7,333 nucleotides of DNA from JBAWAP01 sp049589355. Its GTDB lineage: Bacteria; Chloroflexota; Anaerolineae; VGOG01. Where the stretch lies: contig JBAWAP010000436.1 in NCBI GenBank assembly GCA_049589355.1, positions 1-7,333 on the forward strand. The letters are read 5' to 3'. The notes below the pieces were generated by a model. It did no database searches. It had not been told where the DNA came from and saw only the letters and a list, made by a program, of their open reading frames with translations. Below are positions 1 to 5,850 of the stretch, piece after piece. A program made the position numbers and the translations under genes. The number at the start of each line of letters is the position of its first letter. Within the stretch, counting starts at the first letter, position 1.

Positions 1-27
1 TTCTTCGATTTCCCGCTGGCTTCATGA
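1..27 (+). CDS. Possible 3' end of an upstream gene (partial)
   Basis: Frame 1 is open from the window edge and ends at a TGA at 25-27, giving a C-terminal tail FFDFPLAS. The stop overlaps the ribosome-binding site of the permease gene, a usual arrangement inside a tightly packed operon. By gene order in polar amino-acid importers, the upstream gene would be the periplasmic solute-binding protein or a second permease. Eight residues are too few to identify anything. The other two forward frames are also open across this stretch, so the reading frame is a guess based on the stop position. Confidence 0.25.
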   Translation, partial: FFDFPLAS

Positions 28-31
28 GGAG
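26..31 (+). promoter_or_regulatory. Ribosome-binding site of the permease gene
   Basis: GAGGAG lies 5 bases before the ATG at 37. The GTG at 31 begins inside this motif and so cannot be served by it. This places the permease start at 37 rather than 31. Confidence 0.7.
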
Positions 32-36
32 TGCCA

Positions 37-909
37 ATGGCTACCACGAGCGAAATTGAGAGGCCTCAGCCTAAGCTGATCCCCTGGACCAGAAAACTGA
101 CGCAAGTGCCCTGGTGGGGCTTGATCATCCTGTTGATGGGGGCGCTCATCGTCTACTTCCTCTTCACATCCCCTACCTATCAGGACGCCTTCTCCTTCCT
201 TCGCGCGGGCGTTCGGCTCACCATCCTGGTGAGCCTCATCTCCTTCGGCCTGTCCCTGATTCTGGGGCTTATCGCTGGCCTGGGACGGGTCTCGAAGAAT
301 GTGGTCTACTACACCATCTCTTCCCTCTATGTCGAGGTCGTTCGGGGGATCCCCCTCCTGGTCCTGCTCATCTACTTCGCTTACGTGGTGACCCCACTCA
401 CCCTCCAGTTCCTGAACTGGTTGGGCACGGCGATGCTCCAGAACCTGACCATCGGCCCTCTGATGGGCCTGGCTCACTTCCTGGCCGACATCAACATCCA
501 GGACGTGGATATGATGGCCAGGGCGATTGCGGGGCTGGCCTTTGCCTACGGCGCTTTCGAGGCGGAGGTGTTCCGGGCAGGCATCGAATCTATCGAGAGA
601 GGGCAAATGGAGGCGGCTCGTTCCTTGGGAATGAGCTACTTTCAGGCGATGCGGTACATTATTCTGCCCCAGGCGATTCGCCGGGTTCTGCCTCCCTTTG
701 GCAATGACTTCATCGCCATGCTGAAGGATTCCTCCTTGATCTCGGTCCTGGCCGTGAGGGAACTCACCCACCTGGGCAAATTGAATCGCGCCAGGACCTT
801 TCGCACCTATGAGACCTGGAATACGGTGGCTTTTCTCTATCTCATTATGACTCTCAGCCTGTCGTTGTTGGTAAAGTTCATGGAGAGGAGAATGTCCTTT
901 GAAGAGTAG
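37..909 (+). CDS. Polar amino-acid ABC transporter permease (HisM/GlnP type)
   Basis: This is the inner-membrane subunit of a type I ABC importer for polar amino acids or related small solutes. From the ATG at 37 it is 290 residues. Hydrophobic segments lie near residues 26-44, 60-82, 105-118, 160-175, 225-240 and 262-282. The segment with VEVVRGIPLLVLL (about 99-111) matches the conserved early membrane region of the HisM family. The EAA loop that docks on the ATPase is clear: EAARSLG at 192-198 and LPQAIRRVLPP at 210-220. LKDSSLISVLAVREL, near 229-243, is also typical. One oddity is about 44 residues between the third conserved hydrophobic segment and the AFAYGAFEAEVFRAG segment, roughly 30 more than in E. 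coli GlnP. The ATPase gene follows with a small overlap. Family assignment is firm. The substrate is unknown; Ehu (ectoine) and glutamine/histidine systems are the nearest styles. Confidence 0.93.
   Translation: MATTSEIERPQPKLIPWTRKLTQVPWWGLIILLMGALIVYFLFTSPTYQDAFSFLRAGVRLTILVSLISFGLSLILGLIAGLGRVSKNVVYYTISSLYVEVVRGIPLLVLLIYFAYVVTPLTLQFLNWLGTAMLQNLTIGPLMGLAHFLADINIQDVDMMARAIAGLAFAYGAFEAEVFRAGIESIERGQMEAARSLGMSYFQAMRYIILPQAIRRVLPPFGNDFIAMLKDSSLISVLAVRELTHLGKLNRARTFRTYETWNTVAFLYLIMTLSLSLLVKFMERRMSFEE
882..890 (+). promoter_or_regulatory. Ribosome-binding site of the ATPase gene, inside the permease coding end
   Basis: GGAGAGGAG lies 8 bases before the TTG at 899. The alternative ATG at 911 has only a weak GAAGAG 4 bases upstream. 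This supports a TTG start that overlaps the permease stop at 907-909 and implies translational coupling. Confidence 0.55.
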
Positions 910-1666
910 CATGGTTGAGCCGCTGCCTAGGGATGACGACATCATCTTAATTGACCACGTTTACAAGAGTTTTAGAAAGACCAGGGCCCTGGTGGATGTC
1001 AGCCTGAGGGTGAAGAGGGGGGAGGTGTGCTTCGTCTTCGGCCCCAGCGGTGGAGGGAAAAGCACTCTTCTCCGTTGCATCAATCACCTGGAGAAGCCTG
1101 ATAGCGGCACTATCGTCGTTGATGGCATCCCCGTGACCGATGAGAAGACCAACATAGATAAAGTTCGCGCCGAGGTAGGGATCGTCTTCCAATTGTTCAA
1201 CCTCTTTCCCCACTTGACTGCCTTGCGCAATATAACTCTGGCCCAGGAGAAGGTCCGCAAGCGGTCGAAACAGGAGGCGGAGCGGATAGCGCGAGAACTC
1301 CTGGAGAGGGTAGGGATACCGGAGAAAGCGGACGCCTATCCAGGGCAACTGTCAGGAGGGCAGAAGCAGCGGGTGGCCATTGCCCGGGCTCTGACCATGA
1401 ACCCCAAGATCATGCTCTTCGACGAGCCCACCTCGGCCCTTGACCCGGAGATGATCAAGGAGGTGCTGGACGTGATGCTGGACTTGGCCCAGGAAGGGAT
1501 GACCATGGTCGTCGTCTCCCACGAGATGGGCTTCGCCAAGGCGGCGGCCAGCCGCATGGTCTTCTTAGATGCGGGGCAAATCATAGAAGAGGCGACTCCT
1601 GAAGGCCTCTTCGCCAACCCAAAGGAAGAGCGGACGAAGCAATTCTTGAGCCAGATCCTTTATTAG
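899..1666 (+). CDS. Polar amino-acid ABC transporter ATP-binding protein (GlnQ/HisP type)
   Basis: This cytoplasmic ATPase drives the importer whose permease lies just upstream. Using the TTG start it has 255 residues, close to the usual 240-255 of the family. All nucleotide-binding motifs are present: Walker A GPSGGGKST at 48-56, Q-loop Q98, signature LSGGQ at 151-155, Walker B IMLFDEP at 171-177, D-loop SALD at 179-182 and switch histidine H208. The tail with ERTKQFLSQIL (about 244-254) is characteristic of the GlnQ/HisP/EhuA group. The reading frame overlaps the permease gene by 11 bases. If translation instead begins at the ATG at 911, the protein is four residues shorter and nothing functional changes. 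The substrate cannot be inferred from the ATPase. Confidence 0.95.
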   Translation: MKSSMVEPLPRDDDIILIDHVYKSFRKTRALVDVSLRVKRGEVCFVFGPSGGGKSTLLRCINHLEKPDSGTIVVDGIPVTDEKTNIDKVRAEVGIVFQLFNLFPHLTALRNITLAQEKVRKRSKQEAERIARELLERVGIPEKADAYPGQLSGGQKQRVAIARALTMNPKIMLFDEPTSALDPEMIKEVLDVMLDLAQEGMTMVVVSHEMGFAKAAASRMVFLDAGQIIEEATPEGLFANPKEERTKQFLSQILY

Positions 1667-1726
1667 GCCCAAACTTCGGTCCTAGCAAGGATATACTTTA
1701 CTGGGTCAACTTTCCTGGCACTTGGC

Positions 1727-1753
1727 GCCGAGCTTTTAGCTCGGCTTATCTTT
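1727..1753 (+). terminator. Candidate rho-independent terminator or attenuator after the ABC genes
   Basis: GCCGAGCT (1727-1734), a TTT loop and AGCTCGGC (1738-1745) form a perfect 8-bp GC-rich stem. It is followed by the T-rich but interrupted run TTATCTTT (1746-1753). The hairpin lies about 60 bases after the ATPase stop and 117 bases before the aminotransferase start. The broken T-run makes it a modest terminator, so partial read-through into the catabolic genes is likely. No convincing promoter is seen between it and the next gene. Confidence 0.5.
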
Positions 1754-1847
1754 GTCCAGTACCGGAATTCGAGCAGTTTGGTCAGAACATGACGGTGCTG
1801 GGGGCTAACTGCTAGAAGATGCCTTCGCTCCAAAACCTTAGAACAAG

Positions 1848-1853
1848 AAAGGG
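1848..1853 (+). promoter_or_regulatory. Ribosome-binding site of the aminotransferase gene
   Basis: AAAGGG abuts the ATG at 1854, leaving no room for that codon to use it, but lies 9 bases before the in-frame ATG at 1863. This favours 1863 as the start. Confidence 0.5.
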
Positions 1854-1862
1854 ATGAATCGC

Positions 1863-2987
1863 ATGATCACATTTCAACCATTCGACATGGAACGCATGAT
1901 GTCCAAATGGGAGAACGTCGTGGAGTATAACCTGTCGGAGAGCGGCGTTCAGCCAATCACCATCCGCGAACTCGTGAATGATCCAGCGGTGGTCGAGGAA
2001 CTGCTAAACACCCAGCTACACTACGCTCAGGCCAACGGCATCGTCGAACTGCGGGAGCACATCGCTGCCCTCTACCCCGGCGCAACTCCCGATAACGTTC
2101 TGGTCACCGTCGGGTGCGCCGAGGCCAATTTTATCACCCTTCAAACCCTTCTCACAGCGGGAGACGAGATGGTGATGATGCTGCCCAACTACATGCAGAT
2201 CTGGGGTGTCGCTCACAATTTCGGCGTGCGGGTCAGAGCCTTTCATCTCGAAGAGGACCGGGGCTGGGCTCCCGACCTGGACGAGTTGAACGACGCTGTT
2301 TCGGAGAGGACGAAACTGGTCGCCATCTGTAACCCGAACAACCCCACGGGCTACATTCTCGCTGAGGCGGAAATGGATGCCATTGTGACCGCTGCTGGGC
2401 GGGTCGGGGCCTGGCTCCTGGCCGACGAGGTATACAGCGGCGCAGAGCGGCTGACTGACATCCAGACGCCCTCCTTCTGGGGCCGGTACGACAAGGTGCT
2501 GGCTATGAACAGCCTGAGCAAAGCCTACGGCCTGCCGGGACTGAGGATCGGCTGGGTGGTGGGGCCGACCGACGTTGTGGACGAGATTTGGGCTCGCCAC
2601 GAGTACACCACTATCAGTGCTACCATACTGGCCAATAGGCTGGCGGCCATTGCCTTGTCGCCCCAGGTGCGACCGCGCCTTATTCAGCGGGCCCACGATT
2701 ACATCCGCCGGGGCTTCCCCATCCTCGACGGGTGGTTGGAGAGCCACGAAGGGATCTTTACCCTGATCCCGCCCCAAGCGGCGGCCATCGCCTTCCCCCG
2801 TTATCACCTCGATATCAACTCGACCGAATTGGTGGAGCGGTTGATCCACGAAAAGAGCGTCTTCATCGTGCCGGGGGACCACCTCGGTCTGGATCACCTC
2901 CTCCGCATCAGCTTCGGCCTGCCGCCCGACTACCTCCGGGCGGGGCTGGACCGCATCCACGAGTTGATCGTTGAGTTGCAGAAGTGA
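1863..2987 (+). CDS. PLP-dependent aminotransferase, class I/II fold
   Basis: This is a fold-type I aminotransferase, predicted to move an amino group between an amino acid and a 2-oxo acid in the cytoplasm. From the ATG at 1863 it is 374 residues, within the usual 370-400. Visible landmarks are Y54 in HYAQANG, the cofactor-contacting NPNNPTG at 157-163, D188 in DEVY (pairs with the pyridine nitrogen), the Schiff-base lysine K220 in SLSKAYGLPGLRIGW (217-231), and R348 in LRISFG, which binds the substrate carboxylate. The N-terminal YNLSESGVQPITIREL region (about 22-37) marks a subgroup usually annotated only as a generic class I/II aminotransferase. It is not the class III type used in ectoine breakdown (DoeD). 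A nearby amino-acid deacylase and imine-handling enzymes suggest a catabolic role. An in-frame ATG at 1854 would add three residues. Confidence 0.9.
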   Translation: MITFQPFDMERMMSKWENVVEYNLSESGVQPITIRELVNDPAVVEELLNTQLHYAQANGIVELREHIAALYPGATPDNVLVTVGCAEANFITLQTLLTAGDEMVMMLPNYMQIWGVAHNFGVRVRAFHLEEDRGWAPDLDELNDAVSERTKLVAICNPNNPTGYILAEAEMDAIVTAAGRVGAWLLADEVYSGAERLTDIQTPSFWGRYDKVLAMNSLSKAYGLPGLRIGWVVGPTDVVDEIWARHEYTTISATILANRLAAIALSPQVRPRLIQRAHDYIRRGFPILDGWLESHEGIFTLIPPQAAAIAFPRYHLDINSTELVERLIHEKSVFIVPGDHLGLDHLLRISFGLPPDYLRAGLDRIHELIVELQK

Positions 2988-2997
2988 ATTGTCTCAT

Positions 2998-3154
2998 TAC
3001 TGTTTCCCGTAACTGCTCAGCCATAAGGTGCAACGCACTTGTTCACACGATTTCAATGGTTCGCTTGACCAGATTGCACTTCGAATCAGCTTGATTCTGT
3101 GGCAAAAGTGCGTTGCACCTGAGCAGATACTGTTTCCCATAATTCAGGATAAGG
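2998..3154 (+). repeat. Imperfect direct duplication of the deacylase leader
   Basis: The left copy at 2998-3028 and the right copy at 3128-3154 share TACTGTTTCCC(G/A)TAA, followed by a TCAG core and ATAAGG, with small gaps between. The right copy supplies the AAGGA ribosome-binding site of the deacylase. The left copy runs into the left arm of the inverted repeat. The pair brackets the 95-bp dyad element, so the leader appears to have been duplicated around it or together with it. Confidence 0.7.
3026..3120. repeat. 95-bp element with 15-bp perfect inverted repeats
   Basis: AGGTGCAACGCACTT (3026-3040) and its exact reverse complement AAGTGCGTTGCACCT (3106-3120) enclose 65 bases. Each arm is itself a near-palindrome (GTGC, 3-base centre, GCAC). 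The interior holds a further stem, GAATCA-GCT-TGATTC (3083-3097), and a TTGCACTT half copy (3074-3081) that could pair with either arm. The region codes for nothing recognisable. It could be a small non-autonomous mobile element with terminal inverted repeats, a pair of operator dyads 80 bp apart, or a folded RNA leader of the deacylase mRNA. No U-tract follows, so it is not a simple terminator. Confidence 0.8.
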
Positions 3155-3155
3155 A
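3151..3155 (+). promoter_or_regulatory. Ribosome-binding site of the deacylase gene
   Basis: AAGGA lies 7 bases before the ATG at 3163. The frame stays open back to a GTG at 3028, but that codon lies within the inverted-repeat arm and the extra 45 residues match no part of the amidohydrolase family. Confidence 0.75.
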
Positions 3156-3162
3156 ACAGAAC

Positions 3163-4746
3163 ATGCTAGACGTCCTGATCAAGAACGGTATGGTGGTAGA
3201 TGGTACGGGGAGGCCGACTTTCAAAGCCGACGTAGGGATCGCGGCGGGCCGCATCGCTGTGGTGGCTGAGGGCATCGAGCAGGAGGCGAAGCGCATCATC
3301 CAGGCCCAGGACCTGCACCTGGCTCCCGGTTTCATTGATCCTCACACCCACTCGGACCTTACCCTGCTGGTTGATCCCCGGGCCGAGAGTAAAATCCGTC
3401 AGGGAGTGACCACAGAGGTCATCGGCAACTGTGGCTTTTCACCCGCTCCGTTATGGGGCGTGGCTATAGAGGAAGTACGTGCCGAGGCAGAGCTTCTTGG
3501 TATAGACGTTACCTGGGCGAGCATGGCTGAATACCTGGAGCGCCTGCGCCACCCTGGCACCGCCGTGAACGTGGTGCCCTTGGTTGGTCACAACACGGTG
3601 CGGGGTTCGGTTTTGGGCTACGATGACGTACAACCCGAGCCTACAAAACAGGCAGAGATGGAGCAGTTGGTGACAGAGGCCATGGAACAGGGGGCGCGAG
3701 GGCTCTCGACCGGGCTGTTTTATCCTCCGGGTTTCTATGCTCGGACCGGGGAGGTCATCGGCCTGGCACGGGTGGCGGCGCGCTACGGCGGCATTTACGC
3801 CAGCCACATCCGAAGCGAGAGCGACCGTCTGTTTGAAGCTGTGGCCGAGGCCATCGAGATTGGCAAGCAGGCCGAGGTTGAGGTGGAAGTTGCCCACCTC
3901 AAGCTAGCGAGTTACCGCAATTGGGATAACGTTGATCAGCTCATCATCATGCTGGAGGATGCCCAGGCACGGGGTGTCTGCCTGGGCTGCGATCAGTATC
4001 CCTACCACGCGAGTTCCACCTGGCTGGCGGCCATGCTGCCCTACTGGGCTCAGGCTGGCGGAGCCAAAGCGGTCGTGGAGCGCCTGAGTGCCCCAGATGT
4101 ACGAACCCAGCTCAGGAAAGACTGGGAGGCAAACCGCATCGAGTGGGAGGAACGCGGCGGCATGCGCGACTGGACCGACATCCTGGTTAGCAGGTGCGAC
4201 ACCCGGCCAGAGGTGCTGGGCAAAAGCATCGCTGAGATTGCCGCAGCAGAGGGAAAAGATCCGCTGGAGGCCGCCTTCGATCTGATCGTGGTCAGCGAAG
4301 GACAGGTCGATTGTGTGTGGTTCGACCAGTCGGAGAAGAACGTGCGGACCTTGATGCGCCATCCAATGGTGGTGGTGAGCAGTGATGGGTCGTCCATGTC
4401 ACCCCACGGGGTACTAGGCCAGCGCAGACCTCACCCGCGCAGCTACGGCACGTTCCCCCGCGTGCTGGGACGCTACGTGCGTGAGGAGAAGGTACTCTCG
4501 CTGGAGCAGGCGGTAAAAAAGATGACCTCCGTCACTGCAGACCGTTTCGGCCTGACCGACCGGGGGGTGATCTGCGAAGGCGCGTGGGCCGACCTGGTCT
4601 TATTCGACGCCCAGACCGTCGCCGACAGGGCGACCTTCACCGACCCACATCAGTACCCAGCAGGTATCCCCTACGTCATCGTCAATGGCGTGGTGGTGAT
4701 TGATCAGGGGCAACATACTGGCGCTTTGCCCGGACAAGTGCTCTGA
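3163..4746 (+). CDS. N-acyl-D-amino-acid deacylase (D-aminoacylase) family amidohydrolase
   Basis: This zinc enzyme hydrolyses the amide of N-acyl-D-amino acids or a related N-acyl or cyclic amide, giving a free amino acid. It has 527 residues, typical for the family (about 480-530). The N-terminus MLDVLIKNGMVVDGTGRP is the usual small beta-sandwich start. Catalytic landmarks are HxH at H61/H63 in DPHTHSD, C90 in GNCGFSPAP, GLSTGLFYPPG (180-190), H215 in YASHIRSE, H245 in VAHLK, and D408 in SSDGS. These correspond by position to the metal ligands and catalytic aspartate of D-aminoacylase. HPRSYGTFPRVLGRYVRE (424-441) is a strong family signature, and the C-terminus returns to the sandwich domain. 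No signal peptide is seen, so it is probably cytoplasmic. It ends 34 bases before the OCD-family gene, so the two are probably co-transcribed. Relatives include dihydroorotase- and hydantoinase-like enzymes, and acyl-group and stereochemical preference cannot be read from the sequence. Confidence 0.92.
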   Translation: MLDVLIKNGMVVDGTGRPTFKADVGIAAGRIAVVAEGIEQEAKRIIQAQDLHLAPGFIDPHTHSDLTLLVDPRAESKIRQGVTTEVIGNCGFSPAPLWGVAIEEVRAEAELLGIDVTWASMAEYLERLRHPGTAVNVVPLVGHNTVRGSVLGYDDVQPEPTKQAEMEQLVTEAMEQGARGLSTGLFYPPGFYARTGEVIGLARVAARYGGIYASHIRSESDRLFEAVAEAIEIGKQAEVEVEVAHLKLASYRNWDNVDQLIIMLEDAQARGVCLGCDQYPYHASSTWLAAMLPYWAQAGGAKAVVERLSAPDVRTQLRKDWEANRIEWEERGGMRDWTDILVSRCDTRPEVLGKSIAEIAAAEGKDPLEAAFDLIVVSEGQVDCVWFDQSEKNVRTLMRHPMVVVSSDGSSMSPHGVLGQRRPHPRSYGTFPRVLGRYVREEKVLSLEQAVKKMTSVTADRFGLTDRGVICEGAWADLVLFDAQTVADRATFTDPHQYPAGIPYVIVNGVVVIDQGQHTGALPGQVL

Positions 4747-4765
4747 CACCAAGACCACCGATCAA

Positions 4766-4773
4766 AGAGGAGG
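4766..4773 (+). promoter_or_regulatory. Strong ribosome-binding site of the OCD-family gene
   Basis: AGAGGAGG lies 7 bases before the ATG at 4781, the best match to the anti-Shine-Dalgarno sequence in the window. It overrides an upstream in-frame start at 4700 that lies inside the deacylase coding region. Confidence 0.85.
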
Positions 4774-4780
4774 AAAGGCG

Positions 4781-5770
4781 ATGAAGGTCACCATTTTGAC
4801 AGAGGCTGAGATTCGAAAATGCGTGGGGATGGACCAGGAGGCGATCGCGGTCGTCGAAGAGGGCTTCACACACTTGGCGGATGGCGAGGTCACTATACCG
4901 CCCATAATGCGGATTGATATCCCAGAGAACAAAGGGGAGGTGGACGTCAAGACCGCCTATGTGCGAGGGCGCGATAGTTTTGCCATCAAGATAGCTTCGG
5001 GGTTCTATGAAAACTACCTCTTGGGCTTGCCTAGTGGCAGTGGTATGATGGTGATCTTGAGCGCCAAGACAGGCGTCCCTGAGGCACTCTTGTTAGATAA
5101 CGGCTACCTGACCAATGTGCGCACTGGTGCAGCGGGGGCGGTGGCAGCCAGTTATCTGGCCCGAGAGAGGAACGATACAGCCGGAGTTATCGGGTCTGGC
5201 ATGCAAGCCCGTTACCAGATGATGGCCCTGAAGTTAGTGAGGGATTTTCGGAGGTTGATGGTCTACAGCAGAGACCCCGAACACGTCGAGCAGTACGCTT
5301 CGGAGATGGCCCCGGTGCTGGGTGTTGAGATCGTGAAAGCGGAGGATGCAGAGACTGTTGTCAGAGGTAGTGATATCGTGGTAACAACCACGCCATCGCG
5401 ATATCCCTATCTAAAGGCCGAATGGTTGCACCCTGGGCTACACATCACAGCTATGGGTTCCGACGCCGAGGAAAAGCAGGAGTTGTACGCCGACGTTCTG
5501 GGGCGTGCAGATCTTCTAGTCTGCGACCTGAAATCGCAGTGTTTCCGCCTGGGCGAGTTGCATCACGGACTGGAGGAAAGTACTATCTCCCAGGATGACG
5601 AGATCATCGAGTTGGGAGAGCTGACCTCCGGCCAGAAGCCGGGCCGTAGAAGCGATGAAGAGATCACGATCTGCGATCTGACGGGCGTCGGCGTACAGGA
5701 TACGGTGATCGCCCTGCTGGCCTACCGGAAGGCAATGGAAAAGGGGCTGGGGCTGCACATTCAGGTCTGA
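4781..5770 (+). CDS. Ornithine cyclodeaminase/mu-crystallin family NAD(P)-dependent enzyme (EutC/BhcD-like)
   Basis: OCD-fold enzymes use a nicotinamide cofactor to oxidise amino acids or reduce imines. Members include ornithine cyclodeaminase, alanine dehydrogenase, EutC of hydroxyectoine use and the iminosuccinate reductase BhcD. This protein has 329 residues, normal for the family. Landmarks are R44 in PIMRID, K58 in VDVKTAY, K70 in IKIASGF, R114 in LTNVRTGAAGAVAASYLAR, the Rossmann loop VIGSGMQARYQM at 136-147, D228 in AMGSDAEEKQEL (the conserved catalytic aspartate), and DLTGVGVQD at 299-307. All expected catalytic positions are filled, so the enzyme should be active. It lies immediately before a threonine-dehydratase-fold gene, the same pairing as eutB/eutC and bhcB/bhcD. 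That makes imine reduction after dehydration a more attractive role than ornithine deamination. Family is certain; substrate is inferred. Confidence 0.92.
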   Translation: MKVTILTEAEIRKCVGMDQEAIAVVEEGFTHLADGEVTIPPIMRIDIPENKGEVDVKTAYVRGRDSFAIKIASGFYENYLLGLPSGSGMMVILSAKTGVPEALLLDNGYLTNVRTGAAGAVAASYLARERNDTAGVIGSGMQARYQMMALKLVRDFRRLMVYSRDPEHVEQYASEMAPVLGVEIVKAEDAETVVRGSDIVVTTTPSRYPYLKAEWLHPGLHITAMGSDAEEKQELYADVLGRADLLVCDLKSQCFRLGELHHGLEESTISQDDEIIELGELTSGQKPGRRSDEEITICDLTGVGVQDTVIALLAYRKAMEKGLGLHIQV

Positions 5771-5850
5771 ACAAGCAAGGCTCAAGGTTGGTTATCTAAT
5801 GAACTGAGGCTGAGCTTGTTGACCCAATTACTGAGCACCGGAGGAAGGTT

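Noticed and set aside
22..945. 307-residue open frame on the minus strand
   Set aside because: Lies opposite the clear permease gene. Its protein is rich in Q, G, H and D with no recognisable domain, as expected of an antisense shadow in GC-rich DNA.
1692..1697. TATACT as a -10 box for an aminotransferase promoter
   Set aside because: There is no -35 match at suitable spacing, and the hairpin at 1727-1745 lies downstream of it.
2016..2960. 314-residue open frame on the minus strand
   Set aside because: Antisense to the aminotransferase, with low-complexity composition and no family motifs.
3028..3162. N-terminal 45-residue extension of the deacylase from a GTG
   Set aside because: The GTG lies inside the inverted-repeat arm, the added residues match no part of the amidohydrolase fold, and AAGGA is correctly spaced for the ATG at 3163.
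4700..4780. Upstream start for the OCD-family gene
   Set aside because: It lies inside the deacylase coding region and lacks a ribosome-binding site, whereas AGAGGAGG precedes the ATG at 4781.
5770..5820. AACAAGC/GCTTGTT inverted repeat in the spacer before the dehydratase
   Set aside because: The arms are only 7 bp around a 37-base loop, with no U-run; compatible with chance.
1702..5825. Shared 9-mer TGGGTCAAC (1702-1710, and inverted at 5818-5826) in two spacers
   Set aside because: A 9-base match between spacers of this size is not far from chance, and the surrounding bases do not extend it convincingly.
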